A stretch of DNA of 50,834 nt from an uncultured Clostridia bacterium (GCA_947625725.1 CANQPI010000012.1:1-50834), one strand, 5' to 3'. Positions 18,331 through 26,108 are shown, counted from the first letter of the stretch. A program made the numbers and translations. The notes: generated by a model not told the origin, from the letters alone.

Positions 18331-19071
18331 TTACTCGTCTTCCTCGTCGGGTAACACCACGTTGTGGTACACTTCCTGAACGTCGTCGTTGTCCTCCAAC
18401 GTTTCCAACATCTTTTGGAAGCGAGCCAGGTTGTCGCCATCGAGCGTAATCATATTTTGCGGTATCCACTCCATTTCGGCGGAAACAAGGTTCAGTCCGC
18501 GCGCCACTACCGCGTCGCGTACCGAGCCCAAAGCGGAAACGTCGCATGTCATCTCCACCATGCCGTCATCCAACGAAACGTCGTCCGCACCCGACTCTAT
18601 TGCCAACTCGAACGCGCTGTCGTCGTCCAAACCGACAGTATTTTCCGCAACGACAATGCCCTTGCGATCGAACATATAACTGACGCTGTTGGTCGCCCCA
18701 AGGTTGCCGCCGTTTCTGTCAAAGGCGTGACGCACGTCGCCCGCAGTGCGATTTTTGTTGTCGGTGAGGCACTCGACTATCACCGCGCTGCCGCCCACGC
18801 CGTAGCCCTCGTACGTTATTTCCACGTATTCGACGGCGGACAGTTCGCCGCTGGCTTTTTTGATACTGCGCTGAATGTTTTCGTTGGGCATATTGTTGGC
18901 TTTTGCCTTTTGAATGACGTCGTAAAGTTTGCTGTTTGACGACGGATCGGGTCCGCCCGCTTTGACCGCCACGGCGATCTCACGACCGATTTTGGTAAAA
19001 ATCTGAGAACGCGCCGCGTCGCCCTTTGCCTTTTTGTTCTTTATATTGTTCCATTTGCTATGTCCGGACAT
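18331..19071 (-). CDS. yebC: YebC/PmpR family translation and transcription regulator
   Basis: A 246-residue protein of normal family length. The N-terminus MSGHSKWNNIKNKKAK is the family hallmark, followed by FTKIGREI, GPDPSSN and YEGYG-GG-AVIVECLTDN. YebC proteins act as ribosome-associated factors that help translation through proline-rich stretches, and some bind DNA as PmpR. The start was set at this hallmark methionine, with GGAGG 7 nt upstream, and not at the far longer upstream open frame. It starts 3 nt after the trmH-like stop codon, and the stop codon of that gene lies within the ribosome site, which suggests coupling. Confidence 0.95.
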   Translation of the reverse strand: MSGHSKWNNIKNKKAKGDAARSQIFTKIGREIAVAVKAGGPDPSSNSKLYDVIQKAKANNMPNENIQRSIKKASGELSAVEYVEITYEGYGVGGSAVIVECLTDNKNRTAGDVRHAFDRNGGNLGATNSVSYMFDRKGIVVAENTVGLDDDSAFELAIESGADDVSLDDGMVEMTCDVSALGSVRDAVVARGLNLVSAEMEWIPQNMITLDGDNLARFQKMLETLEDNDDVQEVYHNVVLPDEEDE

Positions 19072-19073
19072 AT

Positions 19074-19820
19074 TTACCTCCGTTTGGTTGTTTGTAAAAA
19101 TATTTGGTACATAATCACGCTTCCCGCAACCGCCGCGTTGAGCGATTCGAAACCGTTTGACATTGGGAGCGAAACGATCTTGTCCGCACGGCAACGCGTA
19201 CAATCGGACAGTCCGTTGCCCTCGTTGCCGACGACAAGCGCGATTTTGCCGCAAAACGTCGTTTCGAATACGTCGTCGCCTTGCATATCCGCAGCCGTTA
19301 CCGTTACGTCGCGCAACAAGTCGAACGCTTGCTCGATATTTTCGCACTCGTGCAGACCCACGCAAAAATGCGCCGACATTGCGCTGCGCAGTACTTTGGG
19401 CGAATACAGATCCGCCGAATTTGCCGCATATACGTCGCTGAAACCGCATGCCGCCGCCGTTCGAATGAGCGTTCCCACGTTGCCCGGATCTTGCAAGCCG
19501 TCCAAAACAAGGCTGTTGCCCGTAGGCGAAGTCGGTTTGTCGGTTTGTTTGCGAACGACCGCAAGCACGCCTTGACCGTTCACGGTGTCGCCGAGTTTGT
19601 CGAAAACCCTGTCCGCCACCACCATCCGGTCGGCAAACGAATACTGCTCGGCAACGCTTTGTCTGACGTACACCGCCGCTATATCCGCGCCGTATTTTTG
19701 CGCGTCGGTCACAAGGCGGTATCCTTCTATGACGTACAATCCGCTACGCTTGCGATACTTTTTGTCCGCAAGTTTGGCAATTTCGACTATTTTGGGGTTG
19801 TCGAATGAAGTGATGATCAT
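19074..19820 (-). CDS. TrmH/SpoU family RNA 2'-O-methyltransferase
   Basis: A 248-residue protein. The N-terminal substrate-binding domain (residues about 1-95) is L30e-like. The SPOUT catalytic domain shows the three family motifs: GLQDPGNVGTLIRTA, ALVVGNEGNGLS and VSLPMSNGFESLNAAVAGSV, which form the SAM-binding knot. The target is probably a ribose in rRNA or tRNA, but cannot be named. The start MIITSFDNPK is the family N-terminus. It lies just beyond the rplT terminator and runs into yebC. A similar gene near the rplT/pheS region is common in Firmicutes. Confidence 0.9.
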   Translation of the reverse strand: MIITSFDNPKIVEIAKLADKKYRKRSGLYVIEGYRLVTDAQKYGADIAAVYVRQSVAEQYSFADRMVVADRVFDKLGDTVNGQGVLAVVRKQTDKPTSPTGNSLVLDGLQDPGNVGTLIRTAAACGFSDVYAANSADLYSPKVLRSAMSAHFCVGLHECENIEQAFDLLRDVTVTAADMQGDDVFETTFCGKIALVVGNEGNGLSDCTRCRADKIVSLPMSNGFESLNAAVAGSVIMYQIFLQTTKRR

Positions 19821-19835
19821 TGTACAACAAAACAG

Positions 19836-19859
19836 CAAAAAGAGCCTGTGAAGGCTCTT
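19836..19859 (-). terminator. Terminator of the infC-rpmI-rplT operon
   Basis: Stem AAGAGCC/GGCTCTT with a 6-nt loop, followed on the minus strand by TTTTTG. It lies 7 nt after the rplT stop codon. Confidence 0.85.
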
Positions 19860-19865
19860 GACGCG

Positions 19866-20219
19866 TCAGTTCAAATGCGCTTTTGCAGTTTCGGCAAGTT
19901 GCGCAAAGGTATGAGCGTCGCTCACCGCGATTTCTGCAAGAGATTTTCTGTTGAGGTCGATATTGGCAAGTTTCAAACCGTGCATAAATCTGCTGTAAGA
20001 CAAACCGTTGGCATGCGCCGCCGCGTTGATACGCGCGATCCAAAGGGTGCGCATATCGCGTTTTTTGAGGCGTCTGCCCACGTAAGCGTAGTTGCCGCTC
20101 TTCATTACGGCTTGACGAGCAAGACGGTAGTTGGTCGATTTGAGCCCAAAGTAACCTTTGGCGGCTCTCAAAATTTTTCTGCGTTTTTTTACTGCGTTTA
20201 CTCCGCGTTTAATTCTCAT
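19866..20219 (-). CDS. rplT: Large ribosomal subunit protein bL20
   Basis: A 117-residue bL20 with the typical basic N-terminal extension ([15 protein letters not shown]) and the conserved [19 protein letters not shown] and WIARINAA blocks. It binds 23S rRNA early in 50S assembly. In Bacillus, L20 represses its own operon by binding the infC leader; an attenuator at 21013-21045 makes similar control possible here. AGGAGG lies 10 nt before the ATG. Confidence 0.97.
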   Translation of the reverse strand: MRIKRGVNAVKKRRKILRAAKGYFGLKSTNYRLARQAVMKSGNYAYVGRRLKKRDMRTLWIARINAAAHANGLSYSRFMHGLKLANIDLNRKSLAEIAVSDAHTFAQLAETAKAHLN

Positions 20220-20236
20220 GACCTAGTACCCTCCTC

Positions 20237-20431
20237 TTAGTACGGCAACATGCTCTTGACCGTACCGGCTTGCGTCTTGTTGACGTAGGCGGTGCTGCGC
20301 AAGTTGCGTGTTCTCTTGGTTGTCTTTTTGCCAAGTTTGTGATTTTTGTTGCATTGTGCGCGCTTTACTTTGCCGCTTTTCAAAACGACAAATCTTTTTT
20401 TGGACGCGCTATGAGATTTTTGTTTAGGCAT
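20237..20431 (-). CDS. rpmI: Large ribosomal subunit protein bL35
   Basis: A 64-residue bL35, beginning MPKQKSHSASKKRF and containing the basic KNHKLGKKTTKRTRNLR block. It is the second gene of the infC-rpmI-rplT operon, with GGAGG 9 nt before the ATG. Confidence 0.96.
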   Translation of the reverse strand: MPKQKSHSASKKRFVVLKSGKVKRAQCNKNHKLGKKTTKRTRNLRSTAYVNKTQAGTVKSMLPY

Positions 20432-20455
20432 ATATTTGTCCTCCGATTGAATTGT

Positions 20456-20968
20456 TTACTTGTTGTTGAGAGGAGTCAAAAACATTGTGATGTTTCTGCC
20501 CTCGGTTACAGGCGCTTTGTCTATCTTGGAAACGTCGGATAGTATATCGGCAAATTTTTTCATTACTTCCACGCCCTGCGCCGCATAAGCCTGCTGTCTT
20601 CCGCGCATGCGGATCGTCGCTTTGACCTTGTCGCCGTCTTTGAGGAATTTGCGCGCAATGTTTGCCTTGGTGTTGAGGTCGCCCACATCTATCGTCATGG
20701 AAAGCCAAACTTCCTTGATCTCGATGATTTTTTGGTTGCGCTTCATTTCCTTTTCCTTTTTGCTCTGCTCGTACTTGTACTTGCTGTAATCCATCAACTT
20801 GCATACGGGCGGAACGGACGTCGGGGCGATTTTGACCAGATCCAAACCTTGTTCGTCGGCGATCTTTTGCGCTTCATAAGCGGAAAGAATTCCGTATTGC
20901 TGTCCGTCGTTACCGATTAGTCTAATCTCTTTATCTCGGATTTGACCGTTGATTTGAAGCTCTTTTAT
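20456..20968 (-). CDS. infC: Translation initiation factor IF-3, AUA start codon
   Basis: A 170-residue IF-3. The N-domain begins KELQINGQIRDKEIRLI, followed by GNDGQQYGILS, a linker rich in lysine and the C-domain with RMRGRQQAYAAQGVEVM. IF-3 monitors start-codon and initiator-tRNA pairing on the 30S subunit. No ATG, GTG or TTG lies between the ribosome site AGGAGG and the conserved N-terminus. The only suitably placed codon is ATA at 20966-20968, 8 nt after AGGAGG; an in-frame TAG just upstream of that site rules out an earlier start. The next TTG, at 20845, would remove the whole N-domain start. Non-canonical infC starts are known to permit autoregulation. Confidence 0.93.
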   Translation of the reverse strand: MKELQINGQIRDKEIRLIGNDGQQYGILSAYEAQKIADEQGLDLVKIAPTSVPPVCKLMDYSKYKYEQSKKEKEMKRNQKIIEIKEVWLSMTIDVGDLNTKANIARKFLKDGDKVKATIRMRGRQQAYAAQGVEVMKKFADILSDVSKIDKAPVTEGRNITMFLTPLNNK

Positions 20969-21012
20969 AACCGTGTCCTCCTAAAACTACTGTTTTGTTT
21001 GATAAATGAGCC

Positions 21013-21045
21013 AAAAAAAGTGCGGTAACAAACAAAATACCGCAC
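21013..21045 (-). terminator. Leader attenuator of the infC operon
   Basis: Stem GTGCGGTA (21020-21027)/TACCGCAC (21038-21045) with a 10-nt loop, followed on the minus strand by seven T residues. It lies between the promoter and infC, about 45 nt before the ATA start, so it can stop transcription before the operon. Confidence 0.88.
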
Positions 21046-21144
21046 GTCCGCAACACGCAAAAATTGCGCAAAAATCTTTTCGGATAACCGACAAACGCAA
21101 TTGTCTGTTCGGTGAGAACGGTAGTTCTGCTTGATTACACGACT

Positions 21145-21173
21145 ATTTTAGCAAATATGTATGATTATGTCAA
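21145..21173 (-). promoter_or_regulatory. Sigma-A type promoter of the infC operon
   Basis: TTGACA, 17-nt spacer, TAAAAT on the minus strand. Transcription from about 21138 gives a leader of about 170 nt that contains the attenuator and a possible GACAA/TTTGTC hairpin upstream of it. Confidence 0.92.
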
Positions 21174-21195
21174 CCGATTTTAACCGATTTACGCG

Positions 21196-21226
21196 CAAAA
21201 ATACGGCTGCGCCGTCGGGCGCAGCC
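21196..21226 (-). terminator. Terminator of thrS
   Basis: Perfect 9-bp GC-rich stem GGCTGCGCC/GGCGCAGCC with a 4-nt loop, followed on the minus strand by GTATTTTTG, just after the thrS stop codon. Confidence 0.88.
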
Positions 21227-21235
21227 GCACATACG

Positions 21236-23152
21236 TTACATATCGTCGGATTTGCTTTCCACTTCGGAAACCAACTTGTTTGCAAGTTCGTCAAAACTCA
21301 TTACGCCCAAGTCGCCTTTCTTTCTGTTGCGAACGGCAACGGTGCCGCTTTCTCTTTCCTTTTCGCCAAGCACCAACATATAGGGGATCTTTTGCAATTG
21401 AGCCTCGCGTATGCGGTAGTTCATTTTTTCGTTGCGATCGTCCACTTCGGCGCGGATTCCGAGCGCGACCAACTTGTCGCACACGAGATGCGCGTAGTCC
21501 GATTGATTTTCCGAAATGGGCACGAGTTTGACTTGCACGGGAGCAAGCCACAACGGAAACGCGCCCGCGTAGTGCTCGGTAAGAATTGCGATAAAACGCT
21601 CGATACTGCCGAATACGACGCGGTGGATCATGACTGGACGGTGCTTTTCGCCGTCTTGTCCGACATAGGTGAGGTCAAATCTCTCGGGCATTTGGAAATC
21701 CAATTGGATCGTTCCGCATTGCCAAGTACGTCCCAGACTGTCCTCCAAATGGAAGTCGATTTTCGGTCCGTAAAACGCGCCGTCGCCCTCGTTGATCTCG
21801 TAGGACTTGCCCAATTTTTCAAGAGCGTTTTTGAGCGCGTTGGTAGCCGTTTCCCACTGCTCGTCTGTTCCCATGCTATCCTCGGGACGAGTGGACAACT
21901 CCAAATTATACTTGAAACCGAACACTTTGTAGAATTTGTCAATCAAACGCACCACGCCCTCGATTTCATCTTCGATTTGATCGGGAGTCATGAATATGTG
22001 CGCGTCGTCCTGCGTAAAACATCTCACGCGCATAAGTCCGTGCAACGCGCCCGACAACTCGTGGCGGTGAACAAGTCCCAACTCCGCCATGCGCTCGGGC
22101 AAATCGCGGTAACTGTGCGGTTTGCGCTTGTACACCAACATTCCGCCGGGGCAGTTCATGGGCTTGATGGCGTAGTCCTCGTCGTCGATCTTGACAACGT
22201 ACATGTTGTCTTTGTAGTGATCCCAATGACCGCTGCGGTGCCACAGTTCTTGGTTGAGGATCATCGGAGTTTTGATTTCCTCATAGCCGGCTTTGGCGTG
22301 TTCCTTGCGCCAAAAATCTTCCAAAAGGTTGCGCAAGATCATGCCCTTGGGGAAAAAGAACGGAAAACCCGGACCTTCGTCAAAGATGTCGAACAAATCC
22401 AATTCTCTGCCCAATCTGCGGTGATCGCGACGTTTTGCCTCCTCCAAACGAACAAGGTACTCGTCCAACTCCTGCTTCTTCTCAAATGCAGTGCCGTAAA
22501 TACGCGTCAACATCTTGTTTTTTGTGTCGCCGCGCCAATATGCGCCCGCAATGCTTGTAAGTTTGAACACTTTGAGTTTGCCCGTGCTGCTCATGTGCGG
22601 TCCGCGGCAAAGGTCAACGTATTCGCCCTGACGGTAGATGGATACCGTTTCGACGTCAAGTTCGCTAAGTATCTCCACCTTGTAATTGTCGCCGCGCTCG
22701 CGGAAAAATTCTATCGCTTGGAGGCGCGGCATTTCCTCGCGCGTAATGGGAAGATCCTCTTGCACTATCTTTGCCATTTCCTTTTCGATACGCTCCAAGT
22801 CCTCGGGAGCAATCACTTCGCCCTCGAAGTCTATATCGTAGTAAAAGCCGTTCTTTATCGCGGGTCCGATAGCGAATTTGGCGTTTTTCCATATACGCGA
22901 AACGGCTTGCGCCATCAGGTGCGCCGTGGAGTGACGCAACACTTCCAAACCCTCGTCGTTTTTGAGCGTGAACACTTTGAAGTCGCAATCGCCGTTTATT
23001 ACGCGCGACAAATCGCACATTGCGCCGTTGACTTGCGCGCACACGGCGTTGCGGGCAAGACCCGCCGATATGGATTGAGCGACTTCCAGACAAGTCGGAT
23101 CATGATCGAATTGTTTGATACTGCCGTCGGGCAGTTTGACGTTTACAGACAT
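21236..23152 (-). CDS. thrS: Threonyl-tRNA synthetase
   Basis: A 638-residue class II synthetase with the full-length bacterial plan. An N-terminal TGS domain begins MSVNVKLPDGS. The editing domain carries HSTAH, which clears mischarged seryl-tRNA. The catalytic core has the zinc ligand block MNCPGGM, HRHELSGALHGLMRVR and TQDDAHIF. The anticodon-binding domain is C-terminal (VKLVPISE to GVMSFDEL). The start at 23152 follows AGGAGG by 6 nt; the longer in-frame form runs into the T-box terminator. Expression is controlled by the T-box leader. Confidence 0.97.
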   Translation of the reverse strand: MSVNVKLPDGSIKQFDHDPTCLEVAQSISAGLARNAVCAQVNGAMCDLSRVINGDCDFKVFTLKNDEGLEVLRHSTAHLMAQAVSRIWKNAKFAIGPAIKNGFYYDIDFEGEVIAPEDLERIEKEMAKIVQEDLPITREEMPRLQAIEFFRERGDNYKVEILSELDVETVSIYRQGEYVDLCRGPHMSSTGKLKVFKLTSIAGAYWRGDTKNKMLTRIYGTAFEKKQELDEYLVRLEEAKRRDHRRLGRELDLFDIFDEGPGFPFFFPKGMILRNLLEDFWRKEHAKAGYEEIKTPMILNQELWHRSGHWDHYKDNMYVVKIDDEDYAIKPMNCPGGMLVYKRKPHSYRDLPERMAELGLVHRHELSGALHGLMRVRCFTQDDAHIFMTPDQIEDEIEGVVRLIDKFYKVFGFKYNLELSTRPEDSMGTDEQWETATNALKNALEKLGKSYEINEGDGAFYGPKIDFHLEDSLGRTWQCGTIQLDFQMPERFDLTYVGQDGEKHRPVMIHRVVFGSIERFIAILTEHYAGAFPLWLAPVQVKLVPISENQSDYAHLVCDKLVALGIRAEVDDRNEKMNYRIREAQLQKIPYMLVLGEKERESGTVAVRNRKKGDLGVMSFDELANKLVSEVESKSDDM

Positions 23153-23175
23153 ATTAGCCTCCTGTTTTGTAAAAT

Positions 23176-23396
23176 AAAAAAACCTTACAAGTTGACAACA
23201 ACTCATAAGGACGAAAAAATTTCCGCGGTTCCACCTTATTTTACGGCAATGCCGTACGCTCGTTTGCCTTGTTACGCCAAGGTCGCGCGCCAGATCGAGT
23301 GGTATTTTGCAATTTCGTTTGCGACAATCGCAGCATCTGTCACTCTCTGTAAAACTACCTTTGCAAAACGTATCTCGAAATACAGCGTATTTTGAT
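23176..23396 (-). promoter_or_regulatory. T-box leader controlling thrS
   Basis: The conserved T-box AAGGTGGAACCGCGG lies at 23223-23237 on the minus strand. A terminator stem (23183-23194 with 23199-23210) ends in seven T residues 24 nt before the ATG. In Stem I, GAGTG pairs with CACTC, and AATACCACTC places ACC (threonine) at 23301-23303 as the likely specifier. Uncharged tRNA-Thr should favour the antiterminator. Confidence 0.93.
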
Positions 23397-23402
23397 AGTC
23401 AA

Positions 23403-23431
23403 ATTGTAGTCCCGAGAAAAAAATATGTCAA
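23403..23431 (-). promoter_or_regulatory. Sigma-A type promoter for thrS
   Basis: TTGACA, 17-nt spacer, TACAAT on the minus strand. Transcription would begin near 23396, at the 5' end of the T-box. Confidence 0.9.
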
Positions 23432-23469
23432 CTGTTTTGCGAACTTTGCAAACAATTTTTTTTTGCGTT

Positions 23470-24222
23470 TTAATGCACGGAAACATACTCCGTATCGAAC
23501 AGCGCGTCCAACATTTCGCAAAATTCTTTACAGGGCGGAACTGTGTGGTACACCTTTACTTTTTGCGGTTTCAGATACAAAACGTTGAGCATAACTTCTT
23601 CTTCGACGTCGAAATTTTTTGCCAAGGACGCGACGGGTTCCAACACCTTGTCGGACGAACCGTACAGCACAAAAGAATTGCCGTCGATACTTACCGAAAG
23701 TTTCTTGACTTTGCAGGGAGTCGATTCCAACAAATACTGCAAAAATTCCACTATCAATTCGCTATCCGACAAAACGTAAAAATTATCGGATACCAACTTG
23801 GTTACTTCCTGCCACTTCTTTTTGACGGAACTCAGCCGAAAATTGTAATAGCCGTCCAAACAAAGCGTTCTGTCCACGTCCAGAATACGCGATACCGCCT
23901 GTCTGTCGTAGTCGTTGTCGAAAATGCAAATCGTGTTTACCAATACGTCTTGAAAAAAATTGCTTTTGCGTACGCCCAAAAGTTTGCGTACAAAAATATT
24001 TTTGTAACCCAACGTGAGTGCTTGCGATACCGCGTCGTTTAACTTTCGTCTTATCTGAAAGCGGTATGTGTCGGCGCAAGCCAAACTGAAATAATTCCTC
24101 GTATCTTCGTTCAATTCCGATACAAGTCCGTCCACTTCGTTGATTGCGGGTTCGAGTTGGTCTTTGACGTAATTTAACAAATGCGCGTTTTCTTTGACTA
24201 TGCTGACTGTTGCTTCGTACAT
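23470..24222 (-). CDS. ytxC: YtxC-like protein
   Basis: A 250-residue mostly helical protein with no catalytic motif I can recognise. Length, the C-terminal LYLKPQKVKVYH-type strand and the position directly upstream of thrS fit YtxC, a poorly understood sporulation-associated family that is next to thrS in Bacillus subtilis. No Shine-Dalgarno sequence precedes the ATG. A TTGAAA lies about 19 nt before a CATAAA box which is only 8 nt from the ATG, so this gene could also be leaderless, but that promoter is weak. The assignment rests about equally on sequence character and on neighbourhood. Confidence 0.6.
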   Translation of the reverse strand: MYEATVSIVKENAHLLNYVKDQLEPAINEVDGLVSELNEDTRNYFSLACADTYRFQIRRKLNDAVSQALTLGYKNIFVRKLLGVRKSNFFQDVLVNTICIFDNDYDRQAVSRILDVDRTLCLDGYYNFRLSSVKKKWQEVTKLVSDNFYVLSDSELIVEFLQYLLESTPCKVKKLSVSIDGNSFVLYGSSDKVLEPVASLAKNFDVEEEVMLNVLYLKPQKVKVYHTVPPCKEFCEMLDALFDTEYVSVH

Positions 24223-24328
24223 AGTTGTAGTTTATGCAACTTTATTTTTTATTATTTTCAAGCGACAAATATTGCAAATTTGCTCACGACAAACAGCCTT
24301 GACGGGACAAACGTTGCAATATGCTTCG

Positions 24329-25006
24329 TCAAATTTTTAGACTTCGCGTCCACTCCTTGTCCTCGTCGCTCACGCGAAAGGAATCGCGCATCTTTTGCAA
24401 AGCCTTGTTGTAGGTAAATTTGTCGAGTACCTTTCGCCCGTCGTTTTCCATAAAGGCGATCGTTTTATCTCGGCACTTGACAATTGCCGTTGCGACAAGC
24501 CATGCCGCGCCCATATCCACATAGTAATGTCCCCACTGCGTGACAACGGACAACTTGTCGAATATTTGCCCGATATGATCGTCGTCGAGATAAGCGATCA
24601 AATTTATCATTCCGTAACGACAAACGAAAGGCGTCGAACAGGAGAACATATCGCAGAAAAATCGGAAATAGCGTTCTCTCTCGGCTGACGAAACTTTGAC
24701 TGTGGACGAATCGCAAACCGCCCAATTCTCTATCGTTTGCGCGAATGCCGACAGTTTGGGGGCTTTGTCGCAAAATGGCAATTTGCATGACGAAATCACT
24801 ATGCCTTTGAGCAGATCCGTTTCGTAATATTCGTGCGTGGGAAAGGACTCCGCGTCCTGCACGGAGCAATTTTTTGCCAAACGCCGAACAAAAGGCAACG
24901 TGCAACCGATTGCGGGAACACTGCTATTGATTATTTTGTTGTTGAATCCGGCAAGTTTGCTATCGCTGTTTTGCCGCAATAATTCCAACGCCTGTTGATA
25001 AGTCAT
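24329..25006 (-). CDS. AlkD-like DNA alkylation repair protein
   Basis: A 225-residue all-helical protein of the DNA alkylation repair (AlkD/HEAT-like) family. Supporting segments are GCTLPFVRRLAKNC near the N-terminus, YYETDLLKGIV, ENWAVCDS and HYYVDMGAAWLVATAIVKC, which match the family's helical repeats. Such proteins excise or bind alkylated bases such as N7-methylguanine. The start MTYQQALELL gives the usual length; the longer in-frame form crosses the acpP terminator. The ribosome site is weak (GAGAG). It lies downstream of acpP. Confidence 0.82.
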   Translation of the reverse strand: MTYQQALELLRQNSDSKLAGFNNKIINSSVPAIGCTLPFVRRLAKNCSVQDAESFPTHEYYETDLLKGIVISSCKLPFCDKAPKLSAFAQTIENWAVCDSSTVKVSSAERERYFRFFCDMFSCSTPFVCRYGMINLIAYLDDDHIGQIFDKLSVVTQWGHYYVDMGAAWLVATAIVKCRDKTIAFMENDGRKVLDKFTYNKALQKMRDSFRVSDEDKEWTRSLKI

Positions 25007-25012
25007 AACTCT

Positions 25013-25048
25013 CAAAAAAAATTCCGAACGCAAAACAATGCGCTCGGA
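25013..25048 (-). terminator. Terminator of acpP
   Basis: Stem TCCGAGCGC/GCGTTCGGA (one G-T pair) with an 8-nt loop, followed on the minus strand by AATTTTTTTT. It ends 7 nt before the AlkD-like start codon. Confidence 0.85.
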
Positions 25049-25067
25049 AAAATATCTCAAAAAAAAA

Positions 25068-25301
25068 CTATTTTTGCTGTTCTTCGATATACTTGACGAT
25101 CGCGCCGACGGTAACAAGTTCATTAGCCGCTTCGTCGGGTACTGTAATGCCAAAGTTGTCTTCGAGGGACATCAGCAATTCTACCATATCCAAACTGTCT
25201 GCGCTCAAGTCCTGCACTATGTTCGACTCCGGCGTGATTTTGCTCAAATCGTCGATATTAAGAGATTCCGCAAGAAGTTTTTGCACCTTTTCAAAAATCA
25301 T
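25068..25301 (-). CDS. acpP: Acyl carrier protein
   Basis: A 77-residue acidic four-helix protein. The phosphopantetheine attachment serine is S36 in DSLDMVELLM, and the pattern VQDLSADSLD matches fatty-acid ACPs. AGGAGG lies 7 nt before the ATG. It stands alone, not in a fab cluster, with its own promoter (25326-25354) and terminator, so it could serve fatty-acid synthesis or another acyl transfer system. Confidence 0.95.
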   Translation of the reverse strand: MIFEKVQKLLAESLNIDDLSKITPESNIVQDLSADSLDMVELLMSLEDNFGITVPDEAANELVTVGAIVKYIEEQQK

Positions 25302-25325
25302 TGTTATTTCCTCCTATGTGGATAT

Positions 25326-25354
25326 ATTATAATACACAATCGTCAATCTTTCAA
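25326..25354 (-). promoter_or_regulatory. Sigma-A type promoter for acpP
   Basis: TTGAAA, 17-nt spacer, TATAAT on the minus strand. Its -35 lies only 5 nt from the -35 of the divergent promoter at 25360-25389. Confidence 0.88.
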
Positions 25355-25359
25355 GCATT

Positions 25360-25389
25360 TTGACAAATTTTGTGTGCGACTCATACAAT
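25360..25389 (+). promoter_or_regulatory. Promoter of the 78-residue cysteine-rich gene, likely leaderless
   Basis: TTGACA, 18-nt spacer, TACAAT on the plus strand. The ATG of the gene begins 5 nt after the -10 box, so transcription should start at or next to the start codon. Confidence 0.8.
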
Positions 25390-25394
25390 TTAGT

Positions 25395-25631
25395 ATGAAA
25401 TGCTGTAACAACAACGGAAGATATCTCAACGAACAGACTTATCTGGATACTGTTTGCAATTTGAAACGCTACGGTTGCGGATGCGCGCCGCCCGCCCGTC
25501 CCTGCAAAAAATACGGACATTGTTTTGAATACACTTACCGTTCCGAACGGGGCAAACTTACGTTGCGCTGCGACGAAAGATCAGCCGGAATAAACGTGGA
25601 AGTCAACTTTCCCAAACCGCCCTGCAACTAA
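25395..25631 (+). CDS. Small cysteine-rich hypothetical protein
   Basis: A 78-residue protein I do not recognise. Eight or so cysteines are arranged as MKCC, then C21, the GCGC pair, a C in RPCKKYGHC and others near the C-terminus, which ends PKPPCN. The middle (FEYTYRSERGKLTLRCDE) looks like beta strands. No signal peptide or membrane helix is evident. It lacks any Shine-Dalgarno sequence, but a good promoter ends 5 nt before its ATG, so the mRNA is probably leaderless. It converges on the next small gene, with a shared terminator between. The dense cysteines suggest metal binding or disulfides. Confidence 0.7.
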   Translation: MKCCNNNGRYLNEQTYLDTVCNLKRYGCGCAPPARPCKKYGHCFEYTYRSERGKLTLRCDERSAGINVEVNFPKPPCN

Positions 25632-25659
25632 AAAAAGACTGCAAAACGCAGTCTTTTTT
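25631..25659. terminator. Bidirectional terminator
   Basis: Perfect 12-bp stem AAAAAAGACTGC/GCAGTCTTTTTT with a 5-nt loop, between two convergent small genes. The T-runs on both strands are part of the stem. Confidence 0.9.
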
Positions 25660-25880
25660 TACAAATCGTCGGCGTCCTGTACAGGATCCGCGTATTTGCC
25701 CCATCCTATGGGGTTGCCCGTGTAACTCCCCTGTGGGTCGCCTTCTTCCTCTTGCTCAGAGGACTTTCTGTTGCGTTTGTTTCCGCCGCAGCAGTTGGAC
25801 GTTTTGCTCTTGCTGTTGCTGCAACCGCTTGTTTTTGCGTTGCTTGCGGACTTGCCGGTTGTGTTCTTTGTAGATTTCAT
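25659..25880 (-). CDS. Small serine/lysine/asparagine-rich hypothetical protein
   Basis: A 73-residue protein. The N-terminal half is low complexity (MKSTKNTTGKSASNAK..., with SNCCGGNKRN in the middle). The C-terminal part is acidic and ends in a GSYTGNP-type segment and PVQDADDL. AGGAGG lies 8 nt before the ATG, which makes the frame credible in spite of its composition. No domain is visible. The function is unknown; the C-terminal half looks more constrained than the N-terminal half, so a small adaptor is possible. Confidence 0.72.
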   Translation of the reverse strand: MKSTKNTTGKSASNAKTSGCSNSKSKTSNCCGGNKRNRKSSEQEEEGDPQGSYTGNPIGWGKYADPVQDADDL

Positions 25881-26073
25881 TTTTTCTACCTCCTAGTACA
25901 ATTGTGTCCAAACGCGCGGAAACTATACGCTGCGACCAACTTTTGAAATTTTTCCGTGCGTTATATGCTCTTTATTGCTTTATTTGCGGAGTTTTGTGCG
26001 ACGAGAAAAAAGATTTTTCGCCCAAATATTACAAAATACTAATTACAAAACGCATATTTTCTTTTGCAAATAA

Positions 26074-26102
26074 TTGCAATAATTTTCGAAAAAATATAAA
26101 AT
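26074..26102 (+). promoter_or_regulatory. Promoter of the GT4 gene, likely leaderless
   Basis: TTGCAA, 17-nt spacer, TAAAAT on the plus strand. Six nucleotides separate the -10 box from the ATG, which puts the expected start site exactly on the A of the start codon. No Shine-Dalgarno sequence is present. Confidence 0.7.
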
Positions 26103-26108
26103 ATAGCC

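Noticed and set aside
19071-19449. 372-residue version of YebC starting at 19449
   Set aside because: The 126 extra residues overlap the end of the TrmH-like gene and read as its shadow; the conserved MSGHSKWNN start at 19071 has a good ribosome site.
21161-23395. 744-codon plus-strand open frame opposite thrS
   Set aside because: It is antisense to an unmistakable thrS and its translation has no domain; long antisense frames here arise because the codon choice of real genes avoids TTA, CTA and TCA. The same applies to the 480-codon frame opposite hemZ and the 603-codon frame opposite murE/mraY.
24220-24270. Leaderless promoter for the ytxC-like gene
   Set aside because: The -35 and -10 are 19 nt apart and the -10 is poor; not counted with the four better cases.
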